Origin: Chloroflexia bacterium
GTDB lineage: Bacteria; Chloroflexota; Chloroflexia; Thermomicrobiales; UBA6265
Assembly (NCBI GenBank): GCA_030430125.1
Contig: JAUIGA010000041.1
Location: 1 to 13,632, forward strand
Reading direction: 5' to 3'
DNA length: 13,632 nt
Shown here: piece after piece, positions 1 to 6,885 of the stretch
How the letters are laid out: every line of letters starts with the position of its first letter
Numbering within the stretch: position 1 is the first letter of the stretch
Translations under genes and position numbers: made by a program
The notes under the pieces: model-generated
The model's database searches: none
Told to the model about the DNA's origin: nothing
The model's input: the letters and a program-made list of their open reading frames with translations, nothing else

Positions 1-17
1 TCGTGTGCCTCGCCAAT

Positions 18-250
18 CGTAGGGGACACCCTGGCGGCGCTGCCGTCGTCGACCACGCCATGCTTAAGCGTCGCCAATGGCGTCCCGCATTCGTGCGATG
101 AGATGGTGCGTCGTCTGGGAGGTCATTGTTCGCGCGACCGGAGAATTCCTGCCACGCGGACAGCGGCGGGTGTTGGAAGCGGGAGGGTATCGCCCGCGCC
201 GGCGTTGGTCACTCGTCGCGCCGGTAGCGCGGGCAATGCCTTCCCCTACG
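18..250 (+). repeat. Dispersed structured element, copy A (candidate ncRNA or MITE-like repeat)
   Basis: This non-coding stretch lies just past the 3' end of the minus-strand hydrolase gene. It is bounded by a perfect 9-bp inverted repeat, CGTAGGGGA (18-26) and TCCCCTACG (242-250). It shares ordered blocks with 7148-7324: CGTAGGGG, a GGCGC..CCGTC.TC block, the 13-mer CAATGGCGTCCCG (75-87), GCATTCG, and a 66-nt hairpin block (181-246) that is identical at 49 of 66 positions. Within the block I can draw three helices: 181-186/240-245, 192-199/227-234 and 200-204/214-218. Copy A is about 50 nt longer than B, with a second partial start (GGGAGGTCATTG, 117-128) ahead of the hairpin. I do not recognise a known RNA family. 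The plus strand is preferred because the wobble pairs are G-U on that strand. Whether it is transcribed is unknown. Confidence 0.55.
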
Positions 251-262
251 GCGGTTGGAGGG

Positions 263-1120
263 CTACACCTCCACGACCATGCCGTCCCAGGCTGGTTCGT
301 AGCCGCGCTCGGCGGCGAATGCGGCCAGGTCCTCCGGTACCGGGTGACTATGGTGAGCGAAATGGGTGGCGAGCACCCGCGTTTCGCCGTCGATCACGCC
401 GACATCGCGCATCCGGGCGACCTCCGCGACGAACGAATCGCTGGAGTGGTGGACCGTGCTGGCATCTCGATAGCCGTGGTTGTGATCCATCACCATCACC
501 GAGAATTGCCAGGCTTCATCCCGCACCCGCTCCCAAATCCCGTCCGGCATCGTGGCGGTGTCGGTGCCCCACAGCAGCGCCGGGCCGTCGTCCCGGCGAA
601 TCCCGAAGATGTGTGCCTGCAACTCCGGCGCGTGGTTGGCCGGGATCGCCAGGAGCGTGTAGGGGCCGAGCCGGATCGTATCCCAGTCCTGGTGAATGAC
701 GAGGTCGGCGCGCAGCGTCGGGTAGTGGTCGCGCGAAGGATCGTCGACCTCGCGGAGCCAGCCACGCGCGGCGTCCCGAAACAGCTCGGCGGTCACCGGC
801 GACACCGTGTACTGCATGTGGTGTGCCCCTTCGACCAGGCAGTGGGTGGACCGGTTGAAGAAGTTCCCGAAATACAGGTGGTCCTCGTGGGGATGGGTCT
901 GGGCGGCGTATCGTACGCCGTTCAGCGGCACACCGAGCGTGTTGCTGGCGGCGTTGAGGTCCGGGCCGAAATCGATCAGGAATTCGTCGTCGATCAGGGC
1001 CGAGCAGCGATAGCGGATCGCCTTGCCCCCGACGCGGCGCGCGTCGTCGCAGTGGCGACAGCGGCAGAACGGGTTGGGGTGCCCCTCGGCGGAGCCGGTT
1101 CCCAGGAACGTGAGGTTCAT
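263..1120 (-). CDS. PhnP-like metallo-beta-lactamase-fold hydrolase
   Basis: The 285-residue protein is a probable cytoplasmic di-metal hydrolase. It opens with a beta strand and LGTGSAEG, followed by a C-x-C-x2-C cluster (Cys19, 21, 24). The same arrangement holds the structural zinc of PhnP, the cyclic-phosphate phosphodiesterase of the C-P lyase pathway. The metal-binding HPHEDH motif is at 76-81. His163 (ANHAPE), Asp187 (GTDTAT), MDHNHG near 211 and His253 (THFAHH) are likely further ligands. The start has an upstream AAGGA about ten bases away. It is read in the direction of the transporter operon but lies 273 bp after the lipoprotein, so it may have its own promoter. No phn genes are visible, so the substrate is open: a cyclic nucleotide, a phosphodiester or another ester. 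The family call is firm; PhnP function is inference. Confidence 0.85.
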   Translation of the reverse strand: MNLTFLGTGSAEGHPNPFCRCRHCDDARRVGGKAIRYRCSALIDDEFLIDFGPDLNAASNTLGVPLNGVRYAAQTHPHEDHLYFGNFFNRSTHCLVEGAHHMQYTVSPVTAELFRDAARGWLREVDDPSRDHYPTLRADLVIHQDWDTIRLGPYTLLAIPANHAPELQAHIFGIRRDDGPALLWGTDTATMPDGIWERVRDEAWQFSVMVMDHNHGYRDASTVHHSSDSFVAEVARMRDVGVIDGETRVLATHFAHHSHPVPEDLAAFAAERGYEPAWDGMVVEV

Positions 1121-1393
1121 GCAGGGTTCATCCTTCGTGCGGTCGATGCGATGACGCCAGCCGGCGCAGGCATCATCGTCGCTGGTTGGCGCGCGGCGTC
1201 AAGGTGCCCGATCATGCTGAAGTCGCTCATCGAGACACAACGTCATTCAGAGCGAGGGCCGCAGGCCCGGAGCGAAGAATCCCCGCGCGAAGCGCATCTC
1301 GATGGGAATCTGGTCACAGTACCTGAGACCAATTACGATTCGGCAAGCTCGGGGTGGTGGTAGGGGATGGCGGGTTGTCGCTCAAGGCCGGGT
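1121..1393. other. Intergenic gap between lipoprotein and hydrolase genes
   Basis: I find no credible gene in this 273-bp stretch. It contains a GACGCC (1153-1158)/GGCGTC (1195-1200) inverted repeat with a partly paired interior, and the REP-like repeat at 1241-1290. Either could end the upstream operon transcript on the minus strand. I see no convincing -35/-10 pair for the hydrolase gene. Confidence 0.5.
1241..1290. repeat. REP-like intergenic palindromic repeat (GTCATTC..GAGCGAAGAATC family)
   Basis: The sequence begins GTCATTCAGAGCGAG and ends GGAGCGAAGAATCC. Between them is a perfect hairpin, GGGCC (1256-1260) and GGCCC (1264-1268), around a 3-nt loop. ATTC near the left end and GAAT near the right end can also pair. 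From memory, repeats of the form 'CATTCTGAGCGAAGCGAAGAATC' are spread through intergenic regions of many bacteria, including Chloroflexota, and this looks like a member. Only one clear copy is in this window, so being multicopy in this genome is inference. Confidence 0.6.
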
Positions 1394-2569
1394 TCACACT
1401 GCCGGAGTCGCGATCGCGCTCGCCGGTGGCGGGTCGATCTTGATGTCTGCATCGATATCGTGGAAGTCCCAGACCATGAAGTGCATCTTCGCGATCATCG
1501 CCATGCGCAGCGGGTTTCCGGTATCGGGATCGATCCACCAGGCGAACCAGGCCTCAGCCTGCCCGCCCTTGCGAGGCAGGTAGAACGTGATGATCTCCGT
1601 CTCGGTACCGTCAACTGTTTCGGATCCGGCCGGCAGGATGTTGGTCGCTCCGCTGTAGATGTCGGCGCGTTCCTCGAACCCATGGGGCTTCAGCGCGGGC
1701 AACTCCAGCCAGATGCCATCTTCCTCGGAAGTCCAGGCCGTCTCGCCGATGACGACGCGGCTGGAGAAGTCCCTGCGCGGCGGGTTGGGCTCCGTGCCAT
1801 CCGGACGCGCGCGGAATGACCCGGCGTACTCGGAATGCACCGACATCGCCACGGTCGCTGGATCGGTGCTGGCGACGGCGTAGTCCGTCACCACGAGGAC
1901 ATCGGTGCCGCTGCCGAGGCTCTCGCGCCAGGCGCCCGTTTCCCACCCGCCGTAGGCCGCCAGCGCCCGGTCGTAGAGCTCCTCCGATGCGGCATCGGTT
2001 GTCGGCAGGTCCAGTGCCTCCGCGCCATAGACGCTGGGATCGGGCAGCAGTGCGTAGATGGTCGATACGGCATCCACACCGTCGTCGCTGTGCAGCGAGA
2101 CGTCCAGCGCGTACCATCCCTGGTCCGGCAGCGAAATCGTGTCGATCGCCCAGGTCGCGGGGATGTCCGGGTCCGGGTCCGGCGCAAACGATGATGTGTC
2201 GGCATCCGGCGCGAGCGGCCGCAGATCCAGGGTGACTTCCGTCGTGTCCTGCAGCGGCTGGCCGTCGAGGTCCGTGAGGTGGATGACGATGCCGTTGTCC
2301 CCCGGTTGCATCGGCGTGATGGAGAGATGCGTCACACCGAGTGGCTCGGCTGTCGGCGCGCTGGCGTCCGGCGGCAGCAGCCACGATGTGAGCGTCATCG
2401 GCAGCAGCGATGCTTCGGTATCGTTGGAATCCTCGTCATCATCCTGCAGCGGGGAGCAGGCGGTGACGAGGAGCAGGGCGAGCACCGCCAGGAGTCGAAT
2501 CCCGGTCGCAACCGAACCAAGGCGGTGCCTGGAATGCGCTGGTGGACGCCGGTGGGGTTCTGGGGTCAT
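1394..2569 (-). CDS. Two-domain secreted lipoprotein, function unknown
   Basis: The 391-residue protein has a basic N-terminus, a hydrophobic stretch (about 23-35) and a lipobox ending VTAC. Cys38 would be lipidated, so the protein should be anchored outside the membrane. An Asp/Glu-rich linker follows (about 42-52). Residues about 75-180 have a beta-rich, Ig/YtkA-like look ('DQGWYALDVSLHSDDG'). Residues about 195-385 resemble the LolA/LppX-type fold, with 'VDGTETEIITFYLP' and 'AWWIDPDTGNPLRMAMIAK'. Its ATG overlaps the TGA of the DppC gene by ATGA, so it is probably translated with the permeases. A short (PD)n run near 130 comes from a GGGTCC-type repeat. The lipoprotein call is strong. The domain assignments are from pattern only, and a role beside the peptide importer is inferred from position. 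Confidence 0.8.
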   Translation of the reverse strand: MTPEPHRRPPAHSRHRLGSVATGIRLLAVLALLLVTACSPLQDDDEDSNDTEASLLPMTLTSWLLPPDASAPTAEPLGVTHLSITPMQPGDNGIVIHLTDLDGQPLQDTTEVTLDLRPLAPDADTSSFAPDPDPDIPATWAIDTISLPDQGWYALDVSLHSDDGVDAVSTIYALLPDPSVYGAEALDLPTTDAASEELYDRALAAYGGWETGAWRESLGSGTDVLVVTDYAVASTDPATVAMSVHSEYAGSFRARPDGTEPNPPRRDFSSRVVIGETAWTSEEDGIWLELPALKPHGFEERADIYSGATNILPAGSETVDGTETEIITFYLPRKGGQAEAWFAWWIDPDTGNPLRMAMIAKMHFMVWDFHDIDADIKIDPPPASAIATPAV

Positions 2570-3474
2570 TCCTTCTGGCGCGGATCGAGCGCGTCGCGGA
2601 GCCCATCGCCCACGAGGTTGAACGAGAGCACCGTGATGGTGATCGCGATGCCTGGCGCGATCGCGATGTGCGGATAGTTGCGGATGAACTCGCGGCCGTC
2701 GGAGAGCATAGTGCCCCAGGATGCTGTTGGGCGGGAGACGCCAAGCCCGAGGAACGACAGCGCCGATTCCAGGATGATGATACCGCCGATCGCAAGGCTG
2801 GCGATGACGATCACCGGACCCAGCGCGTTCGGGACGATGTGCCGGAAGATGATGCGGCGGTCGCCGGCGCCGGATGCTCGCGCTGCGAGGATGAAGTCGC
2901 GCTCGCGCAGGCTGAGTACTTCGGCGCGCACCAGCCGGGCGTACGACGCCCAGACGGTCAGGCCGATGACGACAACGACGTTGCGCAGGCTGGGTCCGAA
3001 CACGGCGGAGAGCGTGAGCAGGAGTGCCAGCAGCGGGAACGACATCAGGGTGTCGACCAGCCGGGAGAGCATGAAATCGACCCGGCCGCCGAAATAGCCG
3101 GCGGTCGCCCCGACAGTGACCCCGATGGTGACGGCGATGGCGGTTGCGCCGATGCCGACGATGAGCGCAATGCGCGCGCCGTAGATGATACGGCTGAGGA
3201 TGTCCCGGCCGATGTCGTCGTTGCCGAGCCAGTGCTCCGCCGAGGGGCTGGCGCCGCGCAGCGAGGTGTCGACGGCGTCGGGCTCGTACGGAGCGATCAG
3301 CGGAGCGAAGATCGCGAGGATCACGAGCAGGCCGATGACGGTCAGGCCGACCAGGCCCGGCCGGTAGCGCACGAAGCGACGCCAGATGCGGCTGCGCTCG
3401 CTCCGGGTGGGCGGTACCTTGCCCATTTCCTCAAGTGTGGTGACGGTGGGTTCGGATATGGCCTGGCTGCTCAT
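2566..3474 (-). CDS. dppC: ABC peptide/nickel-type transporter permease (DppC/OppC family)
   Basis: The 302-residue protein is an inner-membrane subunit of a family-5 (dipeptide/oligopeptide/nickel) ABC importer. A cytoplasmic N-terminus of about 40 residues leads into a first membrane helix (about 41-62). The OppC-type 'HWLGNDDIGRDILSRIIYGAR' region follows at 81-101. The core has further helices and the EAA loop at about 179-216 (RAEVLSLRERDFILAARASG), which contacts the ATPase. 'ESALSFLGLG' and the C-terminal 'DGLRDALDPR' are also typical. The length is normal for the family. It overlaps the DppB gene upstream and the lipoprotein gene downstream by ATGA, so translation is coupled on both sides. 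No ATPase partner is encoded in the window. The substrate cannot be told from the sequence. Confidence 0.94.
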   Translation of the reverse strand: MSSQAISEPTVTTLEEMGKVPPTRSERSRIWRRFVRYRPGLVGLTVIGLLVILAIFAPLIAPYEPDAVDTSLRGASPSAEHWLGNDDIGRDILSRIIYGARIALIVGIGATAIAVTIGVTVGATAGYFGGRVDFMLSRLVDTLMSFPLLALLLTLSAVFGPSLRNVVVVIGLTVWASYARLVRAEVLSLRERDFILAARASGAGDRRIIFRHIVPNALGPVIVIASLAIGGIIILESALSFLGLGVSRPTASWGTMLSDGREFIRNYPHIAIAPGIAITITVLSFNLVGDGLRDALDPRQKE

Positions 3475-4397
3475 CGGACACGCACCCGGGGATCGATGAA
3501 GGCGTAGGTGAGATCGGTGAGGATGTTCATCACCACCACGATCACGGTCAGCAGGATGACGATGGCCTGCACCACCTGGAAGTCATGCGACTGGATCGAG
3601 TTGTAGAACAACCTGCCGAGGCCGGGCCAGGCGAACACCGTCTCGACGACGATTGTGCCGCTGAGAATGAAGGCGATGCGGTAGCCGATGATGGTGATCA
3701 CCGGCAGCAACGCGTTGCGTACGACGTGGCGGACGATGACGAGCTTCGGCGCCAATCCCTTGGCGCGGGCGGTGGTGACGAAGTCCTGGCTCATCACCTC
3801 GATCGTTGCGCCGCGGGTGAGGCGCGCGAGGGCGGCCATCTCCTCGATGGCAAGCACGATCACGGGGAGGATGTAGCCCTTCAACGAGTCGGCTCCGTAA
3901 GGGGGAAGCCACCCGAGCTGGACCGAGAAGATGACGATCGCCATCAGGCCGATCCAGTAGTTCGGCACCGCGACGCCGAGGGTGCTGCCGAGCATGCTGC
4001 CGTAGTCGAACCAGGAATAGCGCTTGATGGCGGCGGTTACCCCAACCGGGATGGCGATACAGGTGGCGATGACGAACGATAGGATGTTGAGCCGCAGGGT
4101 CATGCCGGCGGCCTCCCGCACCATGTCGCTGATGGGCACACCCTGCCGGATGATCGATGTACCGAGGTCGCCCTGGGCGAGGTTGGTGATCCAGGTCCAG
4201 TACTGGATGTACCAGGGATCGTTCAGCCCCCATTTGTCGCGGATGGCGTCGAGCTGTTCCGGGGTGACGTAGGCTTCGCCGACCAGCAGGCGGACCGGGT
4301 CGCCGGGGGCGAGCTGCATGACGATGAACGTCAGCAGGCTGACCAGGAAGATGACGATGACTCCCTGGAGCAGCCGTTGGATCAGGTACGTCAGCAT
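3471..4397 (-). CDS. dppB: ABC peptide/nickel-type transporter permease (DppB/OppB family)
   Basis: The 308-residue inner-membrane permease is the partner of the adjacent DppC. The N-terminus (MLTYLIQRLLQGVIVIFLVS) is the typical first helix of the DppB family. A periplasmic loop with 'LAPGDPVRLLVG' and 'GLNDPWYIQYWTW' follows. The EAA loop lies near 198-230 ('SQDFVTTARAKGLAPKLVI', then 'RHVVRNALLPVI'). 'VVETVFAWPGLGRL' and 'IDPRVRVR' close the protein. Its TGA overlaps the DppC start by ATGA. The gene follows the binding protein after 122 bp that contain a strong hairpin, a layout often used to make more binding protein than membrane subunits. Family call is secure; substrate is unknown. Confidence 0.95.
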   Translation of the reverse strand: MLTYLIQRLLQGVIVIFLVSLLTFIVMQLAPGDPVRLLVGEAYVTPEQLDAIRDKWGLNDPWYIQYWTWITNLAQGDLGTSIIRQGVPISDMVREAAGMTLRLNILSFVIATCIAIPVGVTAAIKRYSWFDYGSMLGSTLGVAVPNYWIGLMAIVIFSVQLGWLPPYGADSLKGYILPVIVLAIEEMAALARLTRGATIEVMSQDFVTTARAKGLAPKLVIVRHVVRNALLPVITIIGYRIAFILSGTIVVETVFAWPGLGRLFYNSIQSHDFQVVQAIVILLTVIVVVMNILTDLTYAFIDPRVRVR

Positions 4398-4448
4398 GCG
4401 GTACTCCCGGGACGTGGGACTCGGGCCGAAGAATCGTTGGTCAGCATA

Positions 4449-4485
4449 GCAGATGCCGGGTCAGCAGCGTGACTCCGGCATCTGC
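4449..4485 (-). terminator. Intercistronic hairpin between binding-protein and permease genes
   Basis: A perfect 11-bp stem, GCAGATGCCGG (4449-4459) and CCGGCATCTGC (4475-4485), continues into GTCA (4460-4463)/TGAC (4470-4473) past one bulged base, closing on a 6-nt loop. It starts 34 bp after the binding-protein stop codon and precedes the permease gene. No T-run follows it on the minus strand, so a transcript-stabilising stem or partial attenuator is more likely than a full terminator. Confidence 0.65.
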
Positions 4486-4519
4486 TCGGGCATCGCGATC
4501 CAGTCGAGGCAGATACCTG

Positions 4520-6196
4520 CTACGCCTCTTCCTTCCAGAACTGGTACGTGAACGGGTAGAGGTTGTCGGAGCTCAGGACGGAGTCCGGAAGACCCTGGAC
4601 GCTGTTCGCATAGAACGAGAACCCGGTGAACACCAGGAGGAAGATGAACGGCACCTCCTCGGCGACGATCGCCTGGATCTCCTTGTACATCTCGATGCGC
4701 GTCTCTTCGTCCTGCTCCCGCACGCCGGCCGCCAGCAGCTCGTCGACGCGCTCGTTGCTGAAGTTCGAGAAGTTGTTGGCGCCCCCGGTGCCGAGCGTGT
4801 CGCGGGCGTCCGGGTCGCCGCCGCTGCCGCCATAGGTCCAGTTGAACAGCGACATGTCCATCTCGCCGGCCGTCATCGCGTCGAGGATGATGTCGACGGT
4901 TGCTTCCTGCAGCTGCATGTCCATGCCGACGTCCTTGAGCCACTGCTGCGCGAGCTCGGCTTCAGGGCGCCGCTGGGTGTCGCCGGTGATGGTGACGCAG
5001 GTGAAGCTGAGCTTCTGGCCATCCTTTTCGCGGATGCCGTCGTCGCCCTCGACCCAGCCAGCCTCATCGAGGATTTGGCGGGAGGTGTCCGGGTTGAAGT
5101 CGTACAGGGTGACATCCGGGTTGTAGTACTTCTCCAGCGCCGGCGAGAGGTTGGATGTCGCGATCACCGGCTGTCCGAGGAAGATGTCGTCCACGAGCGC
5201 CTGGCGGTCGATGGCGTGGATCATCGCCTTGCGCACTGCCTTGTCCGACAGCACCGGGTGGGTGTTGTTGAGCGGGAAGTGATTCGTGGCCAGGTTCAGC
5301 GTCTGGTAGACCGTGAAGTCGCCGCTGTCAACGAGCAGCTGGTTGTCTTCGGCGTTGAGCGCCCAGATCGAGTTGTCGGCCTGGCCGGATTCGAGCGCGG
5401 CGAGCCGTCCGGCCGCTTCCGGCACGATATCCACCTGGAACGTGTCGAAATTCGGGCGGCCGCGGAAGTGATCGTCGTATGCCGCCAGTACGGTGCGTTG
5501 CTGGGCGTTCCACGATTCCAGCATGAATGGACCCGTGCCGACCGGATTGGCGCTGTATTCTTCCTCGCCGACCTCGGCGTGGTAGGCAGAAGGATAGATG
5601 AACGTCTGCGCGACGTTGACCATGAAGGTCACATCCGGCTCGGTCAGCGTCACCACGACGGTCGATTCGTCCGGCGCCTCGACGGTGTCGACGAGCTGGA
5701 AATCGGCGGATCGCGTCGAAGCGTTGGCTTCGTCCATGATCCATTCGTAGGTGTACTTGACGTCCTCGGACGTGAACGCGTCACCGTTGTGGAAGGTGAC
5801 ACCGGACACCAGCTTGAAGGTGTAGGTGAGACCGTCCTCGGACGCCTCGTACGACTCCGCGAGCACCGGCACGAGCTCGTAGTTGTGGTTCATCTGGTAC
5901 AGCGCGTTGTGGATCTGCGAGATCGGCACCCACTGCACAGTCGGACCGCCCTGCTCCGGGCTGAGTCCGGCGACCTCCTGGTGGCCGAGCGTGACGAAGG
6001 TGCCGCCCTGGACCGGGCTGCTCTCCTGCTTCGCCGAGGCGGCGGTGACTCCCGCGAGCCCGGCCCCACCGGCCAGTACCGGGATCAACCCCAGCGCGGC
6101 CGCCCGATTGACGAACTCCCGCCGCGACGAGGTGGTGTGCCGAAGCTCCCGCAGGGAATTCAAGCGGTTGGCGTCGTGTGTAACGTCTCGGGACAT
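4520..6196 (-). CDS. Tat-exported family-5 ABC substrate-binding protein (peptide/nickel type)
   Basis: This gene encodes the extracytoplasmic solute receptor of the importer. I place the start at 6196 because GGAGGT sits five bases upstream; a further 50 codons are open but lack such a site. The resulting 558-residue protein has a twin-arginine signal: SRREFV at 24-29, a hydrophobic stretch (about 32-52) and a plausible ASA cleavage site near residue 55. The mature part shows the SBP_bac_5 signature 'LAESYEASEDGLTYTFKL' with 'VTFHNGDAFTSEDVKYTYEW' (about 112-152). Later come 'PVGTGPFML' and 'DKAVRKAMIHAIDRQALVD', both typical of DppA/OppA relatives. It is the first gene of a minus-strand operon with dppB and dppC. 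The long plus-strand frame over it is a shadow. The ligand cannot be deduced; peptides are the default guess. Confidence 0.93.
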   Translation of the reverse strand: MSRDVTHDANRLNSLRELRHTTSSRREFVNRAAALGLIPVLAGGAGLAGVTAASAKQESSPVQGGTFVTLGHQEVAGLSPEQGGPTVQWVPISQIHNALYQMNHNYELVPVLAESYEASEDGLTYTFKLVSGVTFHNGDAFTSEDVKYTYEWIMDEANASTRSADFQLVDTVEAPDESTVVVTLTEPDVTFMVNVAQTFIYPSAYHAEVGEEEYSANPVGTGPFMLESWNAQQRTVLAAYDDHFRGRPNFDTFQVDIVPEAAGRLAALESGQADNSIWALNAEDNQLLVDSGDFTVYQTLNLATNHFPLNNTHPVLSDKAVRKAMIHAIDRQALVDDIFLGQPVIATSNLSPALEKYYNPDVTLYDFNPDTSRQILDEAGWVEGDDGIREKDGQKLSFTCVTITGDTQRRPEAELAQQWLKDVGMDMQLQEATVDIILDAMTAGEMDMSLFNWTYGGSGGDPDARDTLGTGGANNFSNFSNERVDELLAAGVREQDEETRIEMYKEIQAIVAEEVPFIFLLVFTGFSFYANSVQGLPDSVLSSDNLYPFTYQFWKEEA

Positions 6197-6317
6197 GCGT
6201 ACCTCCATGTGTTCCGTCGAAACGAACCGTTTCCGGACCCAAGCGAAAAGCCACACTGGTGACCACCCCGCGCTTTTGCGCGACCGGCCACGTGCTGGTT
6301 CTCTGGATATGGCCAGT

Positions 6318-6346
6318 ATTGTGGCATAGCGCGGAACAGACGGCAA
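6318..6346 (-). promoter_or_regulatory. Possible promoter of the transporter operon
   Basis: On the minus strand TTGCCG (6341-6346) and CACAAT (6318-6323) stand 17 bp apart. Each matches four of six sigma-70-type consensus bases. The implied leader to the start codon at 6196 is about 115 nt and contains a small hairpin, CGCGC-TTTT-GCGCG (6269-6282). This is the best pair I can find upstream of the operon, but the evidence is weak. Confidence 0.35.
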
Positions 6347-6363
6347 TGTACGGGAAGCACGAA

Positions 6364-6400
6364 GCCGGGCGGCGGGACGCGATCGGTCGGGTCGCCCGGC
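6364..6400 (-). terminator. Hairpin downstream of the VOC gene, probable terminator
   Basis: GCCGGGCGGC (6364-6373) pairs with GTCGCCCGGC (6391-6400): ten base pairs with one wobble, and GAC/GTC can pair inside the loop. It lies 25 bp beyond the VOC stop codon and upstream of the transporter promoter. The downstream minus-strand sequence (TTCGTGCTTCC) is only mildly T-rich, so termination efficiency is uncertain. Confidence 0.55.
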
Positions 6401-6424
6401 TAGACGTTGAGCTATCGACAGAGG

Positions 6425-6793
6425 TTACTCGGCGGGCGGAACCGTTTCGTCGACGAGGCCGAACCGGTTGCCAAACGGGTCCTTGAGGATCGCGAAGGTG
6501 ACCGTACCGGGCATGGTGGTTACCGGCATGAGCACTTCAGCGCCGTTGGCGACAGCCTTCTCGACACCGGCGTTGATGTCCGGGCAGCTGATGTAGTTGA
6601 CCGTGCCGGTGAATTCGGGATCGTTGCTGGAGATGCCGCCGCCCTGCAGGCCGTCCTCGGCGATGGTGACCATCGTGTACTGCATGTCCGGCATGTCCTG
6701 CATCTGCCAGTCAAACGTATCGCCGTAGAACTTCGCGAGACCCTCGCGATCCTTGCCGTATATCTCGAAATGGACAATCGGATGCGTAGGCAT
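6425..6793 (-). CDS. VOC-family (glyoxalase/bleomycin-resistance fold) protein
   Basis: The 122-residue single-domain protein starts at 6793, where GGAG is placed five bases ahead of the ATG; the ten in-frame codons upstream have no such site. It begins HPIVHFEIYGKD and has 'KFYGDTFDWQMQDM', 'MQYTMV', GGGI (51-54) and the closing 'AILKDPFGNRFGLVDE'. This is the pattern of small VOC proteins annotated as lactoylglutathione-lyase-related. His8 and Glu10 could be metal ligands. The second-half position often held by His is Tyr in 'VNYISCPDI', so metal binding or lyase chemistry is not assured. It has its own promoter with an embedded palindrome about 100 bp upstream and a hairpin after the stop, so it is probably a single-gene unit. 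The substrate is unknown. Confidence 0.87.
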   Translation of the reverse strand: MPTHPIVHFEIYGKDREGLAKFYGDTFDWQMQDMPDMQYTMVTIAEDGLQGGGISSNDPEFTGTVNYISCPDINAGVEKAVANGAEVLMPVTTMPGTVTFAILKDPFGNRFGLVDETVPPAE

Positions 6794-6885
6794 GGTGACT
6801 CCTTGCTGCCTCGCGCCCGTCATGGACGGACACGCAGATGCGAACAGTCGACTGCACAGGGGATCTCCCCCCAGTGGGTACGTAC

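Noticed and set aside
181..246. T-box or known riboswitch identity for the element hairpin
   Set aside because: I looked for the T-box sequence and common riboswitch core motifs on both strands and found none; no amino-acid or cofactor gene follows in the same direction.
77..1363. Long plus-strand open frame (428 codons) over the hydrolase gene, including a run of four histidines
   Set aside because: It is antisense to a gene with clear metallo-beta-lactamase motifs, has no ribosome site, and its low-complexity Arg/Val/Gly content is typical of GC-rich shadow frames.
2160..2185. Short GGGTCC tandem run as a microsatellite
   Set aside because: It simply encodes a Pro-Asp repeat in the lipoprotein linker and is only three units long.
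4420..4440. Second copy of the GAGCGAAGAATC repeat (GGGCCGAAGAATCG)
   Set aside because: Only about ten bases match, with no palindrome or left end, so chance is likely.
4469..6262. Plus-strand open frame of 597 codons opposite the substrate-binding protein
   Set aside because: It exactly mirrors a confident family-5 binding protein and shows no recognisable domain; it is a GC-skew shadow.
6197..6346. Longer start for the binding protein at 6346
   Set aside because: The added 50 residues would bury the Tat signal, and the GGAGGT site fits the start at 6196.
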